From Paragorgia papillata (lineage: Eukaryota > Cnidaria > Anthozoa > Scleralcyonacea > Coralliidae), in assembly GCA_035771165.1 (NCBI GenBank), contig JAWNZC010000327.1:310001-374000 (forward strand): 64,000 nt of DNA, in the 5' to 3' direction. Shown piece after piece: positions 29,503 to 54,008 of the stretch (position 1 is its first letter; every line of letters begins with the position of its first letter). The translations under genes were made by a program, and so were the position numbers. The notes below the pieces were generated by a model, which was given only the letters and a program-made list of their open reading frames with translations, was not told the origin of the DNA and did not search any database.

Positions 29503-29860
29503 TCCACCAGGGCCATTTGTTCGGTAATAATTCCATGTCCTAAATAACCCAGGTACTTCATGAAAGCCTGACCCCAACACACACCCTAATCCTAACCAAT
29601 AAATTCGTGAATATAGGACATGGATTAAATTTATAGGTTATAAATCCATGTCCTATCTTCACGAATTTTTCGGTTAGGTTAGGGTGTGTGTTGGGGTAAG
29701 GCTTTCATGAAGTACCTGGGTTATTTAGGACATGGAATTATTACCGAATTATTACCGATTTATAACCATTTGTTCCCGCCATTTTGTTTTTATTCGCCAT
29801 CTTGGCCCAGTTCCCTACAAATGGCCCTGGGTACGAGGTTGGCAAGTCAGTTCTTTCCAA
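29503..29860. repeat. Second TIR piece, interrupted by a palindrome
   Basis: GGCCTCCACCAGGGCCATTTGTTC...CCCGCCATTTTG...CGCCATCTTGGCCCAG...CAAATGGCCCTGGGTACGAGG matches the ends of the element at 28364..29320. It is split by the palindrome at 29522..29758, and CCATTTGTTC stands on both sides of the break. Confidence 0.75.
29522..29758. mobile_element. Palindromic element with CCCTAATCCTAACC core
   Basis: Near-perfect inverted repeat: GGTAATAATTCCATGTCC...CTTCATGAAAGCC...ACACCCTAATCCTAACC on the left, mirrored on the right. One arm is also present at 9157..9263. The interior has telomere-like CCCTAA/TTAGGG words. CCATTTGTTC on both sides may be the target duplication. Confidence 0.85.
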
Positions 29861-30455
29861 ACTCCAAAGGCAAAGACAAGCTCACAAGCATTCTGACAGT
29901 GTATTCAGATGGGAAGGCTAAGTCGCCACCGAAAAATCAAGTCCTGTGATCCATTTTATAAAGGATATAGAGAAGTAGACATAAGGTAAGTACTGATAAA
30001 AAATTACGAAAACCTTGTGAAAGATTATACATATAAACATTAGTAGTTTATAAACGCTGCTCATGCTCCCAGTCAGCCTCTGGCATAAAACGTTTTTGAA
30101 CTTCGTTTCGATACTCATCATACTTCGATATAGTGTCCTCATCTGGGGTAATCGTTGTGAAGATCGGTTCGTATATTTCTACTCTCACAGAAGCACGGAT
30201 GACGTTTAATCTATCAACAAGGCAAGATTAGAAGATACAAATAGTAGACCATCATTGTATTAAATGCACGTATCAATGTTTCCCCCTGAAGGGGGGGGGG
30301 GGGGGGGGGGACCCAGGGGGATAGGGATTTTGACATTTTGAAAAAATTGGACTCAAAATCCCCATTGGGGCAATCTACAAATGTCAAAATCCCCTGCCAT
30401 GTGAGTTATAAAGTTAATTAGCCTAAGCATAACAAGTATTCATGTTTGTCTAAGC
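29861..30455. other. No gene recognised; poly-G tract
   Basis: A run of 20 or more G at about 30291..30310 is embedded in CCCCTGAAG...ACCCAGGGGGATAGGG. Similar wording with opposite strand sense surrounds the poly-C tract near 32515. A short frame 29686..29949 crosses repeat boundaries and is not credible. Confidence 0.5.
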
Positions 30456-30708
30456 TTGTACAGTACCACTCAGAAATAACCTAACAGTGCGGTTGAGGTT
30501 GAGGTTAAGTTAAACAATGATAGAAATGGTAATAAACTTTAGTAAAGCACAATAAAATTATCTAGTAATACAAAAAACAGTCCATATTTTGATTCATAGT
30601 GATTTCGAGACAGTTTAACTAACACTGAACATAGTTATATTACAGTTAAGCTGAGGTTAAACCTAGGTTTGACCTCAGGTTTTGTTAGGTTATTTCTGAG
30701 CGGTACTG
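30456..30708. repeat. MITE with TACAGTACCGCTCAGAAATAACCTAAC-type ends
   Basis: GTACAGTACCACTCAGAAATAACCTAACA at the left is complementary to TGTTAGGTTATTTCTGAGCGGTACTGTA at the right; GAGGTTGAGGTTAA inside mirrors TTAAACCTAGG...CCTCAGG. Confidence 0.85.
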
Positions 30709-31284
30709 TAGTTATTAAATTCATGAATTCCCAATAACAGAATAAGTACTATTTAAAACACGTTCTGCGAGTGTTTTGAAATGGCTTAAAAAATGATCAC
30801 CATTTGGTAAGTTCGTTGGTGTAGTAATTTTGAAAAATAACGTTGTCTAAGGCGAGAAAATCAAAGCTAAAGTTTATGTAAATCAGGAGAAAATTTTATC
30901 AGATATAAAACCACGATACGGTTATGATTTTTCTTTGTGTTTTCCTCATGAATTATTAATGAGTTTTTTAATGGTATATAAAATCTCCGATATTGCCAAT
31001 TGGGATGAAATACTGATTTTTAATAAATTAAAGTGAGACAGGATATACATGTAATTTGTGAAAACCTTTTATTGGTATATAACGTACATCAGTACTAAAA
31101 CAAAACACAACAGTGTTATTTTATTTTATTTTTAAAAATTTATTTAACTTTACCTTGACTAACTAAATACAAGGATAGTAATGCCGCAACAGTTGAGGCC
31201 GGTTTGACAGTAACAGTACCTGCAGTAATCAAGTGTTCTTGTATTTCTAATTTCTTCTGTACAGTTGTCATGCGATCACTAACC
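30709..31284. other. No gene recognised
   Basis: AT-rich. It contains TTTCCTCATGAATTATTAATGAG (30949), a phrase repeated at 12842 and 23401. Confidence 0.4.
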
Positions 31285-32062
31285 ATGGCATGAGATTTGA
31301 AATTTTCAGCAGTATCGAGTGGGATACTGGCACTTAAAATCTGGTATCCCTCCTTGAAAATTAGTATCCAAATTTGGATAGTAGATATTCCAATAAGCAG
31401 TATCCAAACAAGGTTAGCTATTATTTAACACAACAATAGACTGGAAAGTTTGTACCGCGCAACAGAGATCTCCGTTGTGCAGTTTCAGGCTGAGAATTGC
31501 CTGCATATAAGAAATATACGAATCTCCATTGCGCATTTTACAAACTTTCCAGTCTGCGGACAAACATTATTCATACTACACTAGTGTATGCCTAGCTGTA
31601 CAATAACACATCGATAAGAGTGTTAATACTTTAGTTTATTTATGTCTTGAACATAATTGTATTGTAAAGTGTCCATGGCATTGTCAAAATCCATCAAATT
31701 CAGGACTATGTAGTGTGATCATAACAATGAAAACATGAGATCATAAAAAATACGTGAATATTTTAATCTCGTTCCCAGAGCCTGTGATTATTTTGTCCAG
31801 CAATGGCTCCTTGTTGCTGTTACTACTTCATGTATGCCTATCATTTAATCTTGGCAACGAGATTACAGTTCATCGAATTTTCTACCAACATTCGCAGATA
31901 AGACGCGAAGAACGACAACAATTAATTGGGATAGCTGCTCAACAATTGTTCACTATCCCAATTTTGATGGTATCCCCACGGGATACTGAGCTTATGATGC
32001 CCAGTATCCAAACTTAAAATCTGGTATCCCCGGGATATCGGGATACCGCAAATCTCATGCCC
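31285..32062. repeat. TIR element, GGCATGAGATTTG ends, with nested hairpin
   Basis: CATGGCATGAGATTTGAAA is mirrored by GCAAATCTCATGCC at the right end, and GGTATCC/GGATACC words recur inside. A second foldback at about 31437..31560 (ACTGGAAAGTTTGTACCGCGCAAC.../...GCGCATTTTACAAACTTTCCAGT) is nested in it. Confidence 0.75.
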
Positions 32063-33102
32063 TGCTAACCTGTGTTTAACAAACTTTTCTTAGTATGAAA
32101 CACATACATCATGAGAAAGGCCACAAGTTGGAAAAAAAAAGACTTCCAATCACTTTGGAAAGCAGTAGAAAATTAAAAATATCATAAATTATTTTTTTGT
32201 TGTATGACAAGGTATAAACAAACTGAACAAGAACAGGATGGCCTAGCTAATTTACATAACAAAAAAATGTAGATTAGATAAAATACCTGTCTTTTACATT
32301 CCCCACCATCTTTCGATCGCATCACAGCTGTTGACAATGTGCTTGATAAGTAGTCACCAGGCTCACTTAACCTTTTTCAAAATGGCGAATCCAAGCTAAT
32401 GAAATCCAAGATGGTGGCCATTTCAATATTCCCCACCCCTGAGCTGCCAGTGACTGTCAAAATCCTGAGACCTGGGACAAAGAGGGTCGTCAAATCCCCC
32501 TGGGTTGCCCACACCCCCCCCCCCCCCACCCCACCCCCCCCCCCCCCCCTCAGGGGGAAAACAATTTTGTAATGGAGGGTAGATACGGTAATATCTTTCA
32601 GATGATACTGCAGATTGGTGGAATTTTTACGGCTGAGAGCATGCATGCTGAACTGGGGTTCCATCAAAGATATTAACATTAATATATGTTCAACTCTCAC
32701 TACATGTACCAACCTTACCAAGTACAACTTCTCACACTACCACACTATTGCATCTGTTACTTGTCTTATGCGGGTATCAGTGCAAATGTGCTTGAGAGCC
32801 AGGGGAATTGGAGGGCTTTTGCATTTCAGCAAACCATCCCTGGGGGCATACAATATCATGTATCTCCTTGGAGTTGCTCATAGTCCGTGGTCACACAGTT
32901 CAGTAGTGATTCATCAGTCGAAAATTCTGTTGAGAAACTGTCTTCATTTCTGAGATGAGTGTGTTTATTTATATTGTCCAAAATTAGATGAATAATTAAC
33001 CCCTATATCACCAATAGTGCAACTGAATTAAATTTGAATCACAAGTTCTGACATTTTGTACACTTTTTATGGTCACAATTGCCTTTTGGAAACCTTATGG
33101 AA
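32063..33102. other. No gene recognised; poly-C tract
   Basis: C-runs at about 32512..32549 within CCCACACCCC...CTCAGGGGG. AAAATGGCG and AAGATGGTGG lie at 32380..32415. The overlapping frames 32615..32953 have no recognisable domain. Confidence 0.4.
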
Positions 33103-33645
33103 AATACAGTAAACACCCACGTGTAAGAACCTAGATTTTTTCAAGTCTGGCAAAATAGGTTCTTATATTTTGGGGTAATTACTGACAATTTAGGCAAAAT
33201 AGGTTCTTAATAGGTTCTTCAAATTTCTTTAAGGGAAATGCTATTGTTATATGACCAGATATACAGTATAAACCACTTTGTTATAGAGAGATAATACTGT
33301 ATGTATGTAATTTCTGTAATGATATTTTTATGGGCCAAATACTGTATATAGCAAATTTATATTTTATAGTCCCACATTTTGGCTACAGCACTGTTTCATT
33401 ATTCAGAGTGACTCTTCATATAAGAACCTTGTGGCTTTGGTTGGCTAAACAGGTTCTTATATTTTGGGGTATTAAAATCCAAAATCACTGTTTCATTATT
33501 CAGAGTGACTCTTCATATACAGTAGAACCTTGTGGCTTTGGTTGGCTAAACAGGTTCTTATATTTTGGGGTATTAAAATCCAAAATTTCTGCCTACAGGT
33601 TCTTAAATCACTAGGTTCTTACACGCAGGTGTTTACTGTATTTTC
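33103..33645. repeat. TIR element, TACAGTAAACACC ends
   Basis: The left end AATACAGTAAACACCCACGTGTAAGAACCTAG is complementary to CTAGGTTCTTACACGCAGGTGTTTACTGTATT at the right. The interior has three or more direct repeats of GGTTCTTATATTTTGGGG(T), two of them preceded by CACTGTTTCATTATTCAGAGTG, showing an internal tandem duplication. Confidence 0.85.
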
Positions 33646-34244
33646 TGCTTTTGTCCAGGAGTGATTGCATTGCCCAATTTTCCCCTAGGGGTGGGGGTAT
33701 TTATTGCATTATTTGCATTTACATTAAGTGCATTTACATTGGCACCTCCTCTTGCAACCCAATGGTCATCTGACAACTTAGACACAGTTCTGTCAAAAGA
33801 AGTAGCATATAGGAAGGGGAAAAGGGGTGGGTGGGACAATGGTTTGAGCAATTGAGCTTGTAGTGGAGCTCCATTAAATACACATGTGTCACTTTGCACC
33901 AAGGGGCTGCATAGGTGTAGGATGCAGGTTACAGGGGCTCAACCCCCCCCCCCCCCTGAACTCTTAAATCTCTTAGAACTCAAAATGCAGGAAATGCCAT
34001 TTCAGAGACTCTAAAATTTAAAAGTTTCTGGGGGGTGCAAGCCCCAGACCCCCTAGTGGATACTCACACCTTTGGTGCTCGATTTTAGCCCCCTCCCCAA
34101 TTCAAATTCATTTCTTCACACACAATAAAAATTCCTAACAATGCCTGTTGACACTGTTTCTTGTTGTTAATAATAACTTCCTTTTATTATGATAATAAAA
34201 GACATTTAATTACAATTAACAAATAAATATAAAATTCCCAATGC
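33646..34244. other. No gene recognised
   Basis: Holds a short poly-C at 33943..33956 with AGGGGCTCAACC before it. No supported gene. Confidence 0.4.
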
Positions 34245-34578
34245 GGTTTAAAGTGCCTATGTCATCCTCAGGGACTTTACATATTTATTACTAATTGGAA
34301 CTTTCTGAGAAGATTTGTAATATATCTTCTCAGGCGAAAATTTCATCTTCATGGATTTTTTCCCCGTTAAAATTGACGGAAGTGACGTCAAAAGAGGAAT
34401 TTGTCTATATGAAAACCACTTTACAGATTCCTCTTTTGACGTCACTTCCGTCAACTGTAACGGCAAAAAAATCCATGAAGATGAAATTTTCGCCTGAGGA
34501 GATATATTACAAATCTTCTCAGAATGTTCCAATTAGTATAAATATGTAAAGTCCCTGAGGATGACATAGGCACTTTAA
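34245..34578. repeat. Foldback, AAAGTGCCTATGTCATCC arms
   Basis: AAAGTGCCTATGTCATCCTCAGGGAC... through GAAAATTTCATCTTCATGGA is mirrored over about 150 bases. The two near-identical open frames on opposite strands are a consequence of the palindrome. Confidence 0.9.
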
Positions 34579-35363
34579 TGCTATTCTGGCTAGTTGAATG
34601 TAACTTAAAAAGTTACTGTTCATTACCCAATGTTTTACCGCTTTTATCTAGTGTCTTCATCCAGGGTGATATTTTTGAAGAAAGGTCCCATATTTATACT
34701 CAAACAGAACTCAAATAGAACTAACAATGATGTTATAGATCTACTGTATCAACAAGCTGTATAGGCTTCTGGTAATGGACTGCCATCATCACAATGTAAT
34801 TTAGTAAACCTGGGACTGGGCGGGCTAATCATCTTTACTTGCAGCAAGGCTCTACATTAACTTTTGAGGCAACTAGCAAACATGTGTCAGTAGGTTTTAT
34901 TTTCACTAGCAAATATTCGAAAGTCACTGGCAAAATTTAAAATCCCTATGTAACCATAGAAACCATAGTAATTAAGCAAAAACACAAATATTCATTTATT
35001 TATTTGAGCGTGATTGCTGTAAATGTGTATTATAACATAGCTTTGATATAGCAACGTTTTTGATTGGCTGTCGTGCGTGCTCCATAACTCGATGGAGCGC
35101 GGCAAAAAAGCGCGGCAAAAAATTTCAAAACAAAACTGAGTTTTAAAATGATGGCCTTTTATATTATCAAAATACCGATCATTTTATTGAGTAATAAAGA
35201 ACAACGACCCAGAAGACATAAACTGGGTCTGGGTAACCGAGTTTAAACTGTCCTTTTGGTTGGATTTTAGTGAACAAAAAAGACTTGGCTACGAAAGTAG
35301 AAAAACACAACAACCAAAACGATTCGCCGGCTTGTGAAAGGATTTAATGCTATGTTATAAAAG
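34579..35363. other. No gene recognised
   Basis: No convincing frame. TCCATAACTCGATGGAGCGCG at 35082 is a fragment of the hairpin family that follows. Confidence 0.4.
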
Positions 35364-35541
35364 AAATGGCTCATGGTTTAGTGTCCTCCATCGAGTTATG
35401 GATGCACTTGGGAAATTGGGAGAGCACTCAAAAATCTAGAGTGGGTCTCGGCTGCACCTCTTACGATTTTTTCGTGCTCTCCCAATTTCCCGCGTGCATC
35501 CATAACTCGATGGAGCACGCTAAACCATGAGCCATTTCTTA
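35364..35541. repeat. Hairpin, ATGGCTCATGGTTTAG arms
   Basis: AAATGGCTCATGGTTTAGTG...CCATCGAGTTATGGATGCA...AAATTGGGAGAGCAC is mirrored by GTGCTCTCCCAATTT...TGCATCCATAACTCGATGG...CTAAACCATGAGCCATTT. Confidence 0.88.
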
Positions 35542-36530
35542 AATATCTCAAACTTTAGTCAACCACTCAATGCTAGTACAACAACGATCGTTCAGTGTTT
35601 GGCACCAGACTTCGTCCACGATTTCGGCATTTCCTTCGGCCAAGTGGTACTGTAATGCACCTGTCAGTGTCTTCCCCGCGGGGAGGGAGGGCGGGCATAC
35701 CCAGGGGAATTTGACATTTTCGGTTTCCCTCCTGTCAAATGGCCCCTCCAAAATCACATTGTGCTGGACAAAAATTGTCAAATCTCCCCACCCGGGGTTC
35801 AAAATCTCCACTGACAGCAAGCACACGTTCATTAAATGTGTACTTTGTCTATGTTTTCTAGTGGCTTCAAATCAACTATACCGGACAGGAGAGGGTAGCT
35901 CTTTATCTAGCTCAGTTTGCCCTGCACATCGTTTTTCCTTTGCGAATTTAAGTACAGTGGCCATTTCTATATTTATAGGTGACAGTTGTCACAGTTATAC
36001 TTGAATGGAATGGCGGTTATATTTTTTAATCAAATGCTCACAACATCAGTAACTTCAGTGCACAATCAACAACATACATCTTAATCCTGATGCTCAACAA
36101 ATTAAGGATAACATTTTGTGTATAGCAAGATAATAGCATTCCCGTCCAGTTTCAAGATACAGTACCCACTTGTTCCTTAGACTTAAACAGTGTAGCGAAT
36201 TCGCCAACAAAAGTTTCCTGTCCTCCCCGCTTTCTCTGCCACTTTATATTTTAACCAGAGGCATGATCGAATATAATAAAATATAGAGAATATTGTCGAA
36301 GCGCTCCGGTTCTCTCGTGGTCGTCAAGAAACAGGTGTTTTGCGAATAGCCGCTGGGCAGTATACTTGCGTTTTCATGTAACTCGTTTCCAGATCTCAAA
36401 CTCGTTCCAGTCAAATTACCCCGAATGCGGGCAGGATCATTCTGACAAATTCCCCAAATCATAGTCAAATCCCCTTGGTATGTCAAATCCCGTTGTTCAC
36501 GGTTGTCAACAGGCGTGAACAATGTTGTGC
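35542..36530. other. No gene recognised; expected location of missing CCDC137 5' exon(s)
   Basis: I searched for a short exon encoding a basic N-terminus ending in phase 2 and found none convincing. The open frame 35570..36004 is on both strands and lacks any known motif. CCAGGGGAATTTGACATTTT at 35700 resembles the wording at 30310 and 32460. Confidence 0.35.
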
Positions 36531-36943
36531 TGCTCGCCGTGAACAAGTTGTCAACAAGTTGTTCACCGTGAACAAGTTGTCAACAAGTTGTTCACTTACG
36601 GTTCGAACAACTTGTTCACGGATAAATCAACAGTCATGAACAAGTTGTTCCAGCAGCACATTTTTATAGCCAACAACGTTGTTCGCAAATGATACAACAT
36701 GTTGTAACAACATGACGAAATAACAACGATGAACAACAATGTTACAACAATGGTGAACATGGTTGATGTATCAACACGTTCTTCGGTTGTTACAACATGC
36801 GTGAACAACGGTTGTTGTTTCATCAAGCTGTAACAACTTGTTGAAACAATGATGAACAATGTTGTTCACATATGTCAACAAGTTGTTACAGCATTGTTCA
36901 CGCAACAATGCTGTAACAACTTGCGAGATTTTTACGCGTGTAC
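36531..36943. repeat. GTTGTTCA-palindrome element, copy 2
   Basis: Nearly identical to 5641..6046 in the same orientation, with an extra CGTGAACAAGTTGTCAACAAGTTGTTCAC-type unit at the left. Both copies end with AACTTGCGAGATTTTTACGCGTGTA. Confidence 0.85.
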
Positions 36944-37044
36944 TTGTAATAGTCTTGGGTTACCTATACCCTTAATTTGAATAAAATGACCAGAGGGCTC
37001 TTCGCCTCTGGTTGTTCTGTTTTAGTGTTTACTAACTTCATTAC

Positions 37045-37130
37045 AGTACTAACCCCGTCTAACCGGGCTTAACTTTTTGGTGAGAGGCAGCGCGCTAACA
37101 GCACACGCCACTCGTGCTCTTCATTAATAG
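37045..37130 (-). mobile_element. 5S rRNA-derived SINE fragment, copy 1
   Basis: On the - strand GTTAAGCCCGGTTAGACGGGGTTAGTA resembles the middle of 5S rRNA. The adjoining GGTGAGAGGCAG...CTAACAGCACACGCCA...CGTGCT is shared with 62450..62565. It is too short and diverged to be a functional 5S gene. Confidence 0.65.
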
Positions 37131-37225
37131 TGTGAATACTATCAAAGACATTGTCTGGAGGCTTGGCGTTACTACAAATTCTTGCTTGCTATGAATGAAT
37201 AATTCTCCTTTTTCTTCACTTTCAG

Positions 37226-49909
<12,684 letters not shown>

Positions 49910-50271
49910 TAATTCGCGGGTAAAATATTTTAAAATGCTTATGACACGAAAATTTAGTTTGCCTTTAATATTTGAAAGAACACTTAAAATGACAAAGTAA
50001 CATCTTTTGCAGTTTTTCGCTTCTTTGCTTCGTTGTTGAGATATTTCAGTTTGTTTGATATGCAAATGTCACATGGTGTGACGTAGACGTGCATAATGAC
50101 TTATCGAAAAAAACTTATATATCTTTGCTTTTATCACAACAAACTTACTTCGGAGAAAGTACGTGGGTTTGTTCTCTCACAACACCAAACATGTAGAGTT
50201 TCAAGGGATTTTGTTTGATAATATAGCAAAGATCTATATAACCTTCTCTGATAACTCATTATTAACTTCTT

Positions 50272-50422
50272 ATTAACCGAGAGCGCGGTCATTACGAAAA
50301 AATATCAGACCGAGGTCTTGACAGTACAGACCGAGCCCGTAAGGCGAGGTCTGTACATAAAGACCGAGGTCTGATATTTTTCCGTAATGACCAAGCGGAC
50401 GAGGTTAATAAGAGGTTTATTA
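50272..50422. repeat. Foldback, CTTATTAACCGAGAGCGCGG arms
   Basis: TCATTACGAAAAAATATCAGACC...ACAGACC mirrors GGTCTGT...GGTCTGATATTTTTCCGTAATGA. A half copy is at 55979..56040. Confidence 0.88.
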
Positions 50423-50824
50423 TATGGCATTTTGAAACAACACATCTTACATTACCTTGCCAATAGTGTGACCTCGAGCGTGTGACATAGACTCGTCGTT
50501 TTCAATGTTGTTGCTCTTGTTGTCATCGCTTTCGGAATCCTAAAACTCAATGCCAGATTGCTCATCGTCCCACTCATACATAATTTAGTCCTCAGGTTAT
50601 TGAATTCACAAAATTTTTGCGGTTTTCTTTCATTGTTTAGTTGCAAACAACATGTCTGCCAAAATCCGTAATCGACCGGTCGATTACGGAAAATTATCGA
50701 CCGGCACGTGACGCGTCTCAGCCAATGAGAACACACGATTTCAACGGAAGTAACTTGTGCCATATAATAAATATATGTTACTTCTCAAACTCATTGATAA
50801 TTCATAATATTTGGTCATGTGTAT

Positions 50825-51295
50825 GAGTTTTGAAACCCGGTAACGGTCGCGCTAACTGAATTTATAATTAAGAAATCAGATAATAAACGGCACGGACAAA
50901 GAACCGTTTATTACCACATGCATTTCTTAATTATAAATTCAACGTGAAACCATTGTCTAATCCAACATGCACCAATATAGTCCCTGTACTATAATTGACG
51001 ATTGAGAAGCTATTTCATAAACTCGTGTATCGTGTTTTACCAGGGGCTGCAAACATTCGACAACAACCAAAATCACTCGGCCTGTTACCTCGTAATTTTC
51101 AATGTTCTCTCGTGTTTGTAAAACATTCGAAAACAATAAAAATCACTCGGCTCGCAGCCTCATGATTTTCATTATTCTCTCATGTTTTACAAACACTCGA
51201 GAACAATGAAAATTACTGGGTTAACGGCCTTGTGATTTTCATTCTCCTTTCGTGTTTGTAACCTCTGGTAATACACTGCCATTCGTTTATGAAAT
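50825..51295. repeat. Inverted relatives of the 22.7-23.4 kb repeats
   Basis: 50825..50985 matches 23220..23370 reversed, and 50990..51295 matches the CTCGAGAACAATGAAAATTAC family of 22715..22935. Both keep the same neighbour order in reverse, so they were copied as one unit. Confidence 0.75.
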
Positions 51296-51408
51296 ATTAC
51301 ATATCAAACAAACTGAAATATCTCAGAAACGAAGCAAAAAGAAACCAAAAACTGCAAAATATGTTACTCTGCCATTTCAAATGTTCTTTCAAATAAGACA
51401 GACTTAGG

Positions 51409-52000
51409 AGCCGTTTACATGGATTAAAAGTTGGCTCGGGTAAGAGGGACACCCTACCCCCCGAGCCAACTTTGTCGTGTGTTTACATGAGGAATTAGAT
51501 TATGACTTCTGAATCGGTTTAAGCCTGGAGGACTGGGTATAGTTTAATGCATCTAATTTAAGATGGCCGATCGTCGGGAAGAAACTGTAACTGTACTGTT
51601 AGAATTAAACGATAGAATTAAACACACAGAAGCTTTTATACTTCTTCAGGCCAATTATCAGGTTTTCAACCATTAATGGAGACCAAGACCATTTTTTTTC
51701 GCTTCGTATTTGCTGCTCTATCAATTGTTTCACTTTCTGCCGCCATTTTGTTTCGCAGTTTTGCCTCGGGTAGGCGAGTCAACTTTATCTCGCCCCCTAG
51801 GATAACCCTACCTCGCAAAGAGGGTGACCCTACCCCAGGGTGACCCTACTACCCGAGACAAGTATGAAATTCCCCATGTAAACGCTCGCTGTCGAGACTA
51901 AGTAAAATGAATAGTAAAAAGTTGGTTCCCCCAGGGTAGCTCGGGGGGCAGGGTGACCCTTCTACCAGGGACAACGTTTGTCCATGTATACGACCCCTTA
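51409..52000. repeat. TIR element, GGAGCCGTTTACATGGA ends
   Basis: GGAGCCGTTTACATGGA is echoed by TCCATGTATACGACCCC at the right. GGCTCGGGTA...GAGGG(T)GACCCTACC words recur in both orientations (51430..51465 and 51770..51960). A GCCGCCATTTTG site is at 51739. Confidence 0.75.
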
Positions 52001-52089
52001 CTTTATGACTTAAGAAAATATGTCTCAGTTAATTTCTTCTTTCGCAGCTAGGTTATAGAATACCCTGCCACTTTCAAGATTTCCGTATG

Positions 52090-53185
52090 TTAAAGTGCCT
52101 ATGAAATGAAAATTAAGTTTGTCTAATATTTGAATGAACAAAAAAAATGACAGCGTAACATCTTTTGAAGTTTTTTGTTTCCTTGCTTCGTTGTTGAGAA
52201 ATTTCAGTTTGTTTCATATGCAAATTAAACATCTTGACGTCACACATGTATTAAGCTGGATTATTATATGGCTGGGCTTGTTTTCGGGTCATTACGCCAA
52301 ACGGCGCACGCTGATTGGTTGCTGAGAGGTCCGGAAAAAGCCGTAATGCCCTCTCGGCACTGTGAGAGGGCATTACGTCCTTTTTAATGACCTGCAAGTT
52401 TTGGCGGGAAAATTACTGAGTTGATTTGAATGAAAATAAAAGCGAATTAGATATATTCGTTGGAAAATTTTGAACAATAATACGTCCTGAAACATCAGTG
52501 TTTCTTTTTATAAAAACTTCTTATTTAAAAGCGCGAAAAATAAAGCCTAACAGGTGTAAACATGAAGCGAAACGAACAAGCTCAAAAGTAAGAACTAAAG
52601 TGAACAGCGACACCTGATCAAGACAAACGTAGAACTAAAAACAGATAAGAAAACAAACCAAAAGCCATATAATAAAAGGCTTATTAACCTCGTTTTCTCG
52701 GTCTGTACGGGAATGTATTTGCCCTCGGTTTCTCTCGCACAAACCTCGCTCCTTCGTCGCTCGGTCTGTACGAAAACCTCAGGCAAATACTTTCCCGTAC
52801 AGACCTCGAACTCGGTTAATAAGCCTTTATTTCCACTAAGCGTAAAATATCGCGCGCTCGACTTTTTATTGTACAAATTGAATAGTTTTCTACTTCGTTC
52901 CACATGGAAACTCACAAGACAAAAGGAAAAAGTCGAGCTCGCGACAATTTACACCTAGTTGAAATCCAGTTTAATGCCGCGGAGAGAAGGTTATATCGTT
53001 GCTATTATCAAACCAAATTAATTCGAAGGAAGCATGTGAGTGTGTTTCTCCCACAACACCAAACATGTAGATTTTCAAGTGATTATATGTTTGATAATAG
53101 CAAAGATGTATATTAACGTTTTCCGATAACTCATTATGCACATGTTTATTTGCATATCAAACAAAATGAAATATCTGGAGAACGA
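52090..53185. repeat. Family G MITE, copy 3, split by insertion
   Basis: The left part 52090..52253 (ACATCTTTTGAAGTTTTTTG, GAGAAATTTCAG, CATATGCAAAT) and right part about 52985..53185 flank about 730 bp of other repeats. Confidence 0.7.
52255..52984. repeat. Cluster of foldbacks inserted in family G copy 3
   Basis: It contains a CATTACGCC...GAGGGCATTACG hairpin (52290..52375), an arm pair AGGCTTATTAACC...GTCTGTACGGGAA/TTCCCGTACAGACC...GGTTAATAAGCCT (52675..52830), and a TTTCCACTAAGCG...GTCGA/TCGA...AGTTGAAATCCAG pair (52832..52972) related to 15204..15545. Confidence 0.65.
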
Positions 53186-53370
53186 ATTATCGAAAAGGTC
53201 TATTGCCTCATTCTTTAAAACTATTTGATTAACTTTATGACAAACAACAAGCACGTACAATAATACTTTCGGCTTTACATTAAAGGAGTTTTTAGGGAAT
53301 CCTGGTTCGTATTGTGTCTCTAAAACTGAGCATTTTTAAAAGTGGTGGGGTATTATATAATCGCTCTGCA

Positions 53371-53745
53371 TAAAGCCCTAATCAAACGAGAACGCAAGTC
53401 ATCGCAAGTTAGCTTGGGATGACTTGCGATGCCACCAGTCAAACGTCGGCACAAGTCGTCGCAAGTTCTGCACTTCCGCTAGTTCCCACGCCTTTTCGCT
53501 AGTTCTCATGGTAGTTTCTATGGCGACGGAGCACGAAAGACTTGCATCGACTTGTGTTTTGTGTTCAAACGTTTCGCAAGCTCTCGCAAGTTGAAGAAAA
53601 CGTGCGATGAAATTTGAACAATATCAAATTAGTCACAAGCTAACGCGAGTCACCGCAAGTCATCGCAAGCTGGTGGTCAAACGGGACACAAGCAAGCACA
53701 AGCTAAAACTTGCGATGACTTGCGTTCTCGTTTGATTAGGGCTTA
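53371..53745. repeat. Foldback, AAGCCCTAATCAAACGAGAACGC ends
   Basis: Perfect terminal arms TAAGCCCTAATCAAACGAGAACGCAAGTCATCGCAAG are mirrored at 53715..53745. CTTGCGA/TCGCAAG recurs about ten times inside in both orientations. Confidence 0.9.
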
Positions 53746-53884
53746 AAAGATAACGCAACAAGCTGTATATCGTTTTAAAGCTCGTATTAACAAACATTAC
53801 ATTTTTTCGTGTGTGTGTACTGTAATAGATCACATATGACGACACAGCGTGTAAAGAACAAAATGTAATGCCACTCTATCTTTT

Positions 53885-53885
53885 C

Positions 53886-53976
<91 letters not shown>
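53885..53976. repeat. (TATT)n microsatellite
   Basis: About 23 tetranucleotide units. The preceding 53800..53865 is one arm of the hairpin present complete at 63446..63617. Confidence 0.98.
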
Positions 53977-53977
<1 letters not shown>

Positions 53978-54008
53978 GAGAGCCCTTTAATCTTAATTAA
54001 AAAAAATT

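Larger units (their letters stand above)
49935..51408. repeat. Family G MITE, copy 2, split by later insertions
   Basis: The left part 49935..50258 and right part 51296..51408 correspond to the two sides of the complete copy at 14273..14766. Between them sit the foldback at 50272..50422 and the repeats at 50825..51295, so these came later. The unassigned 50423..50824 has two short inverted words around CGGTCGATTACGG. Confidence 0.75.

Noticed and set aside
34257..34549. Two similar proteins on opposite strands
   Set aside because: They are mirror products of a near-perfect palindrome.
35570..36004. 144-codon frame as the missing 5' exon of the CCDC137-like gene
   Set aside because: The composition is not basic, no donor with phase 2 continues into 37226, and the opposite strand is equally open.
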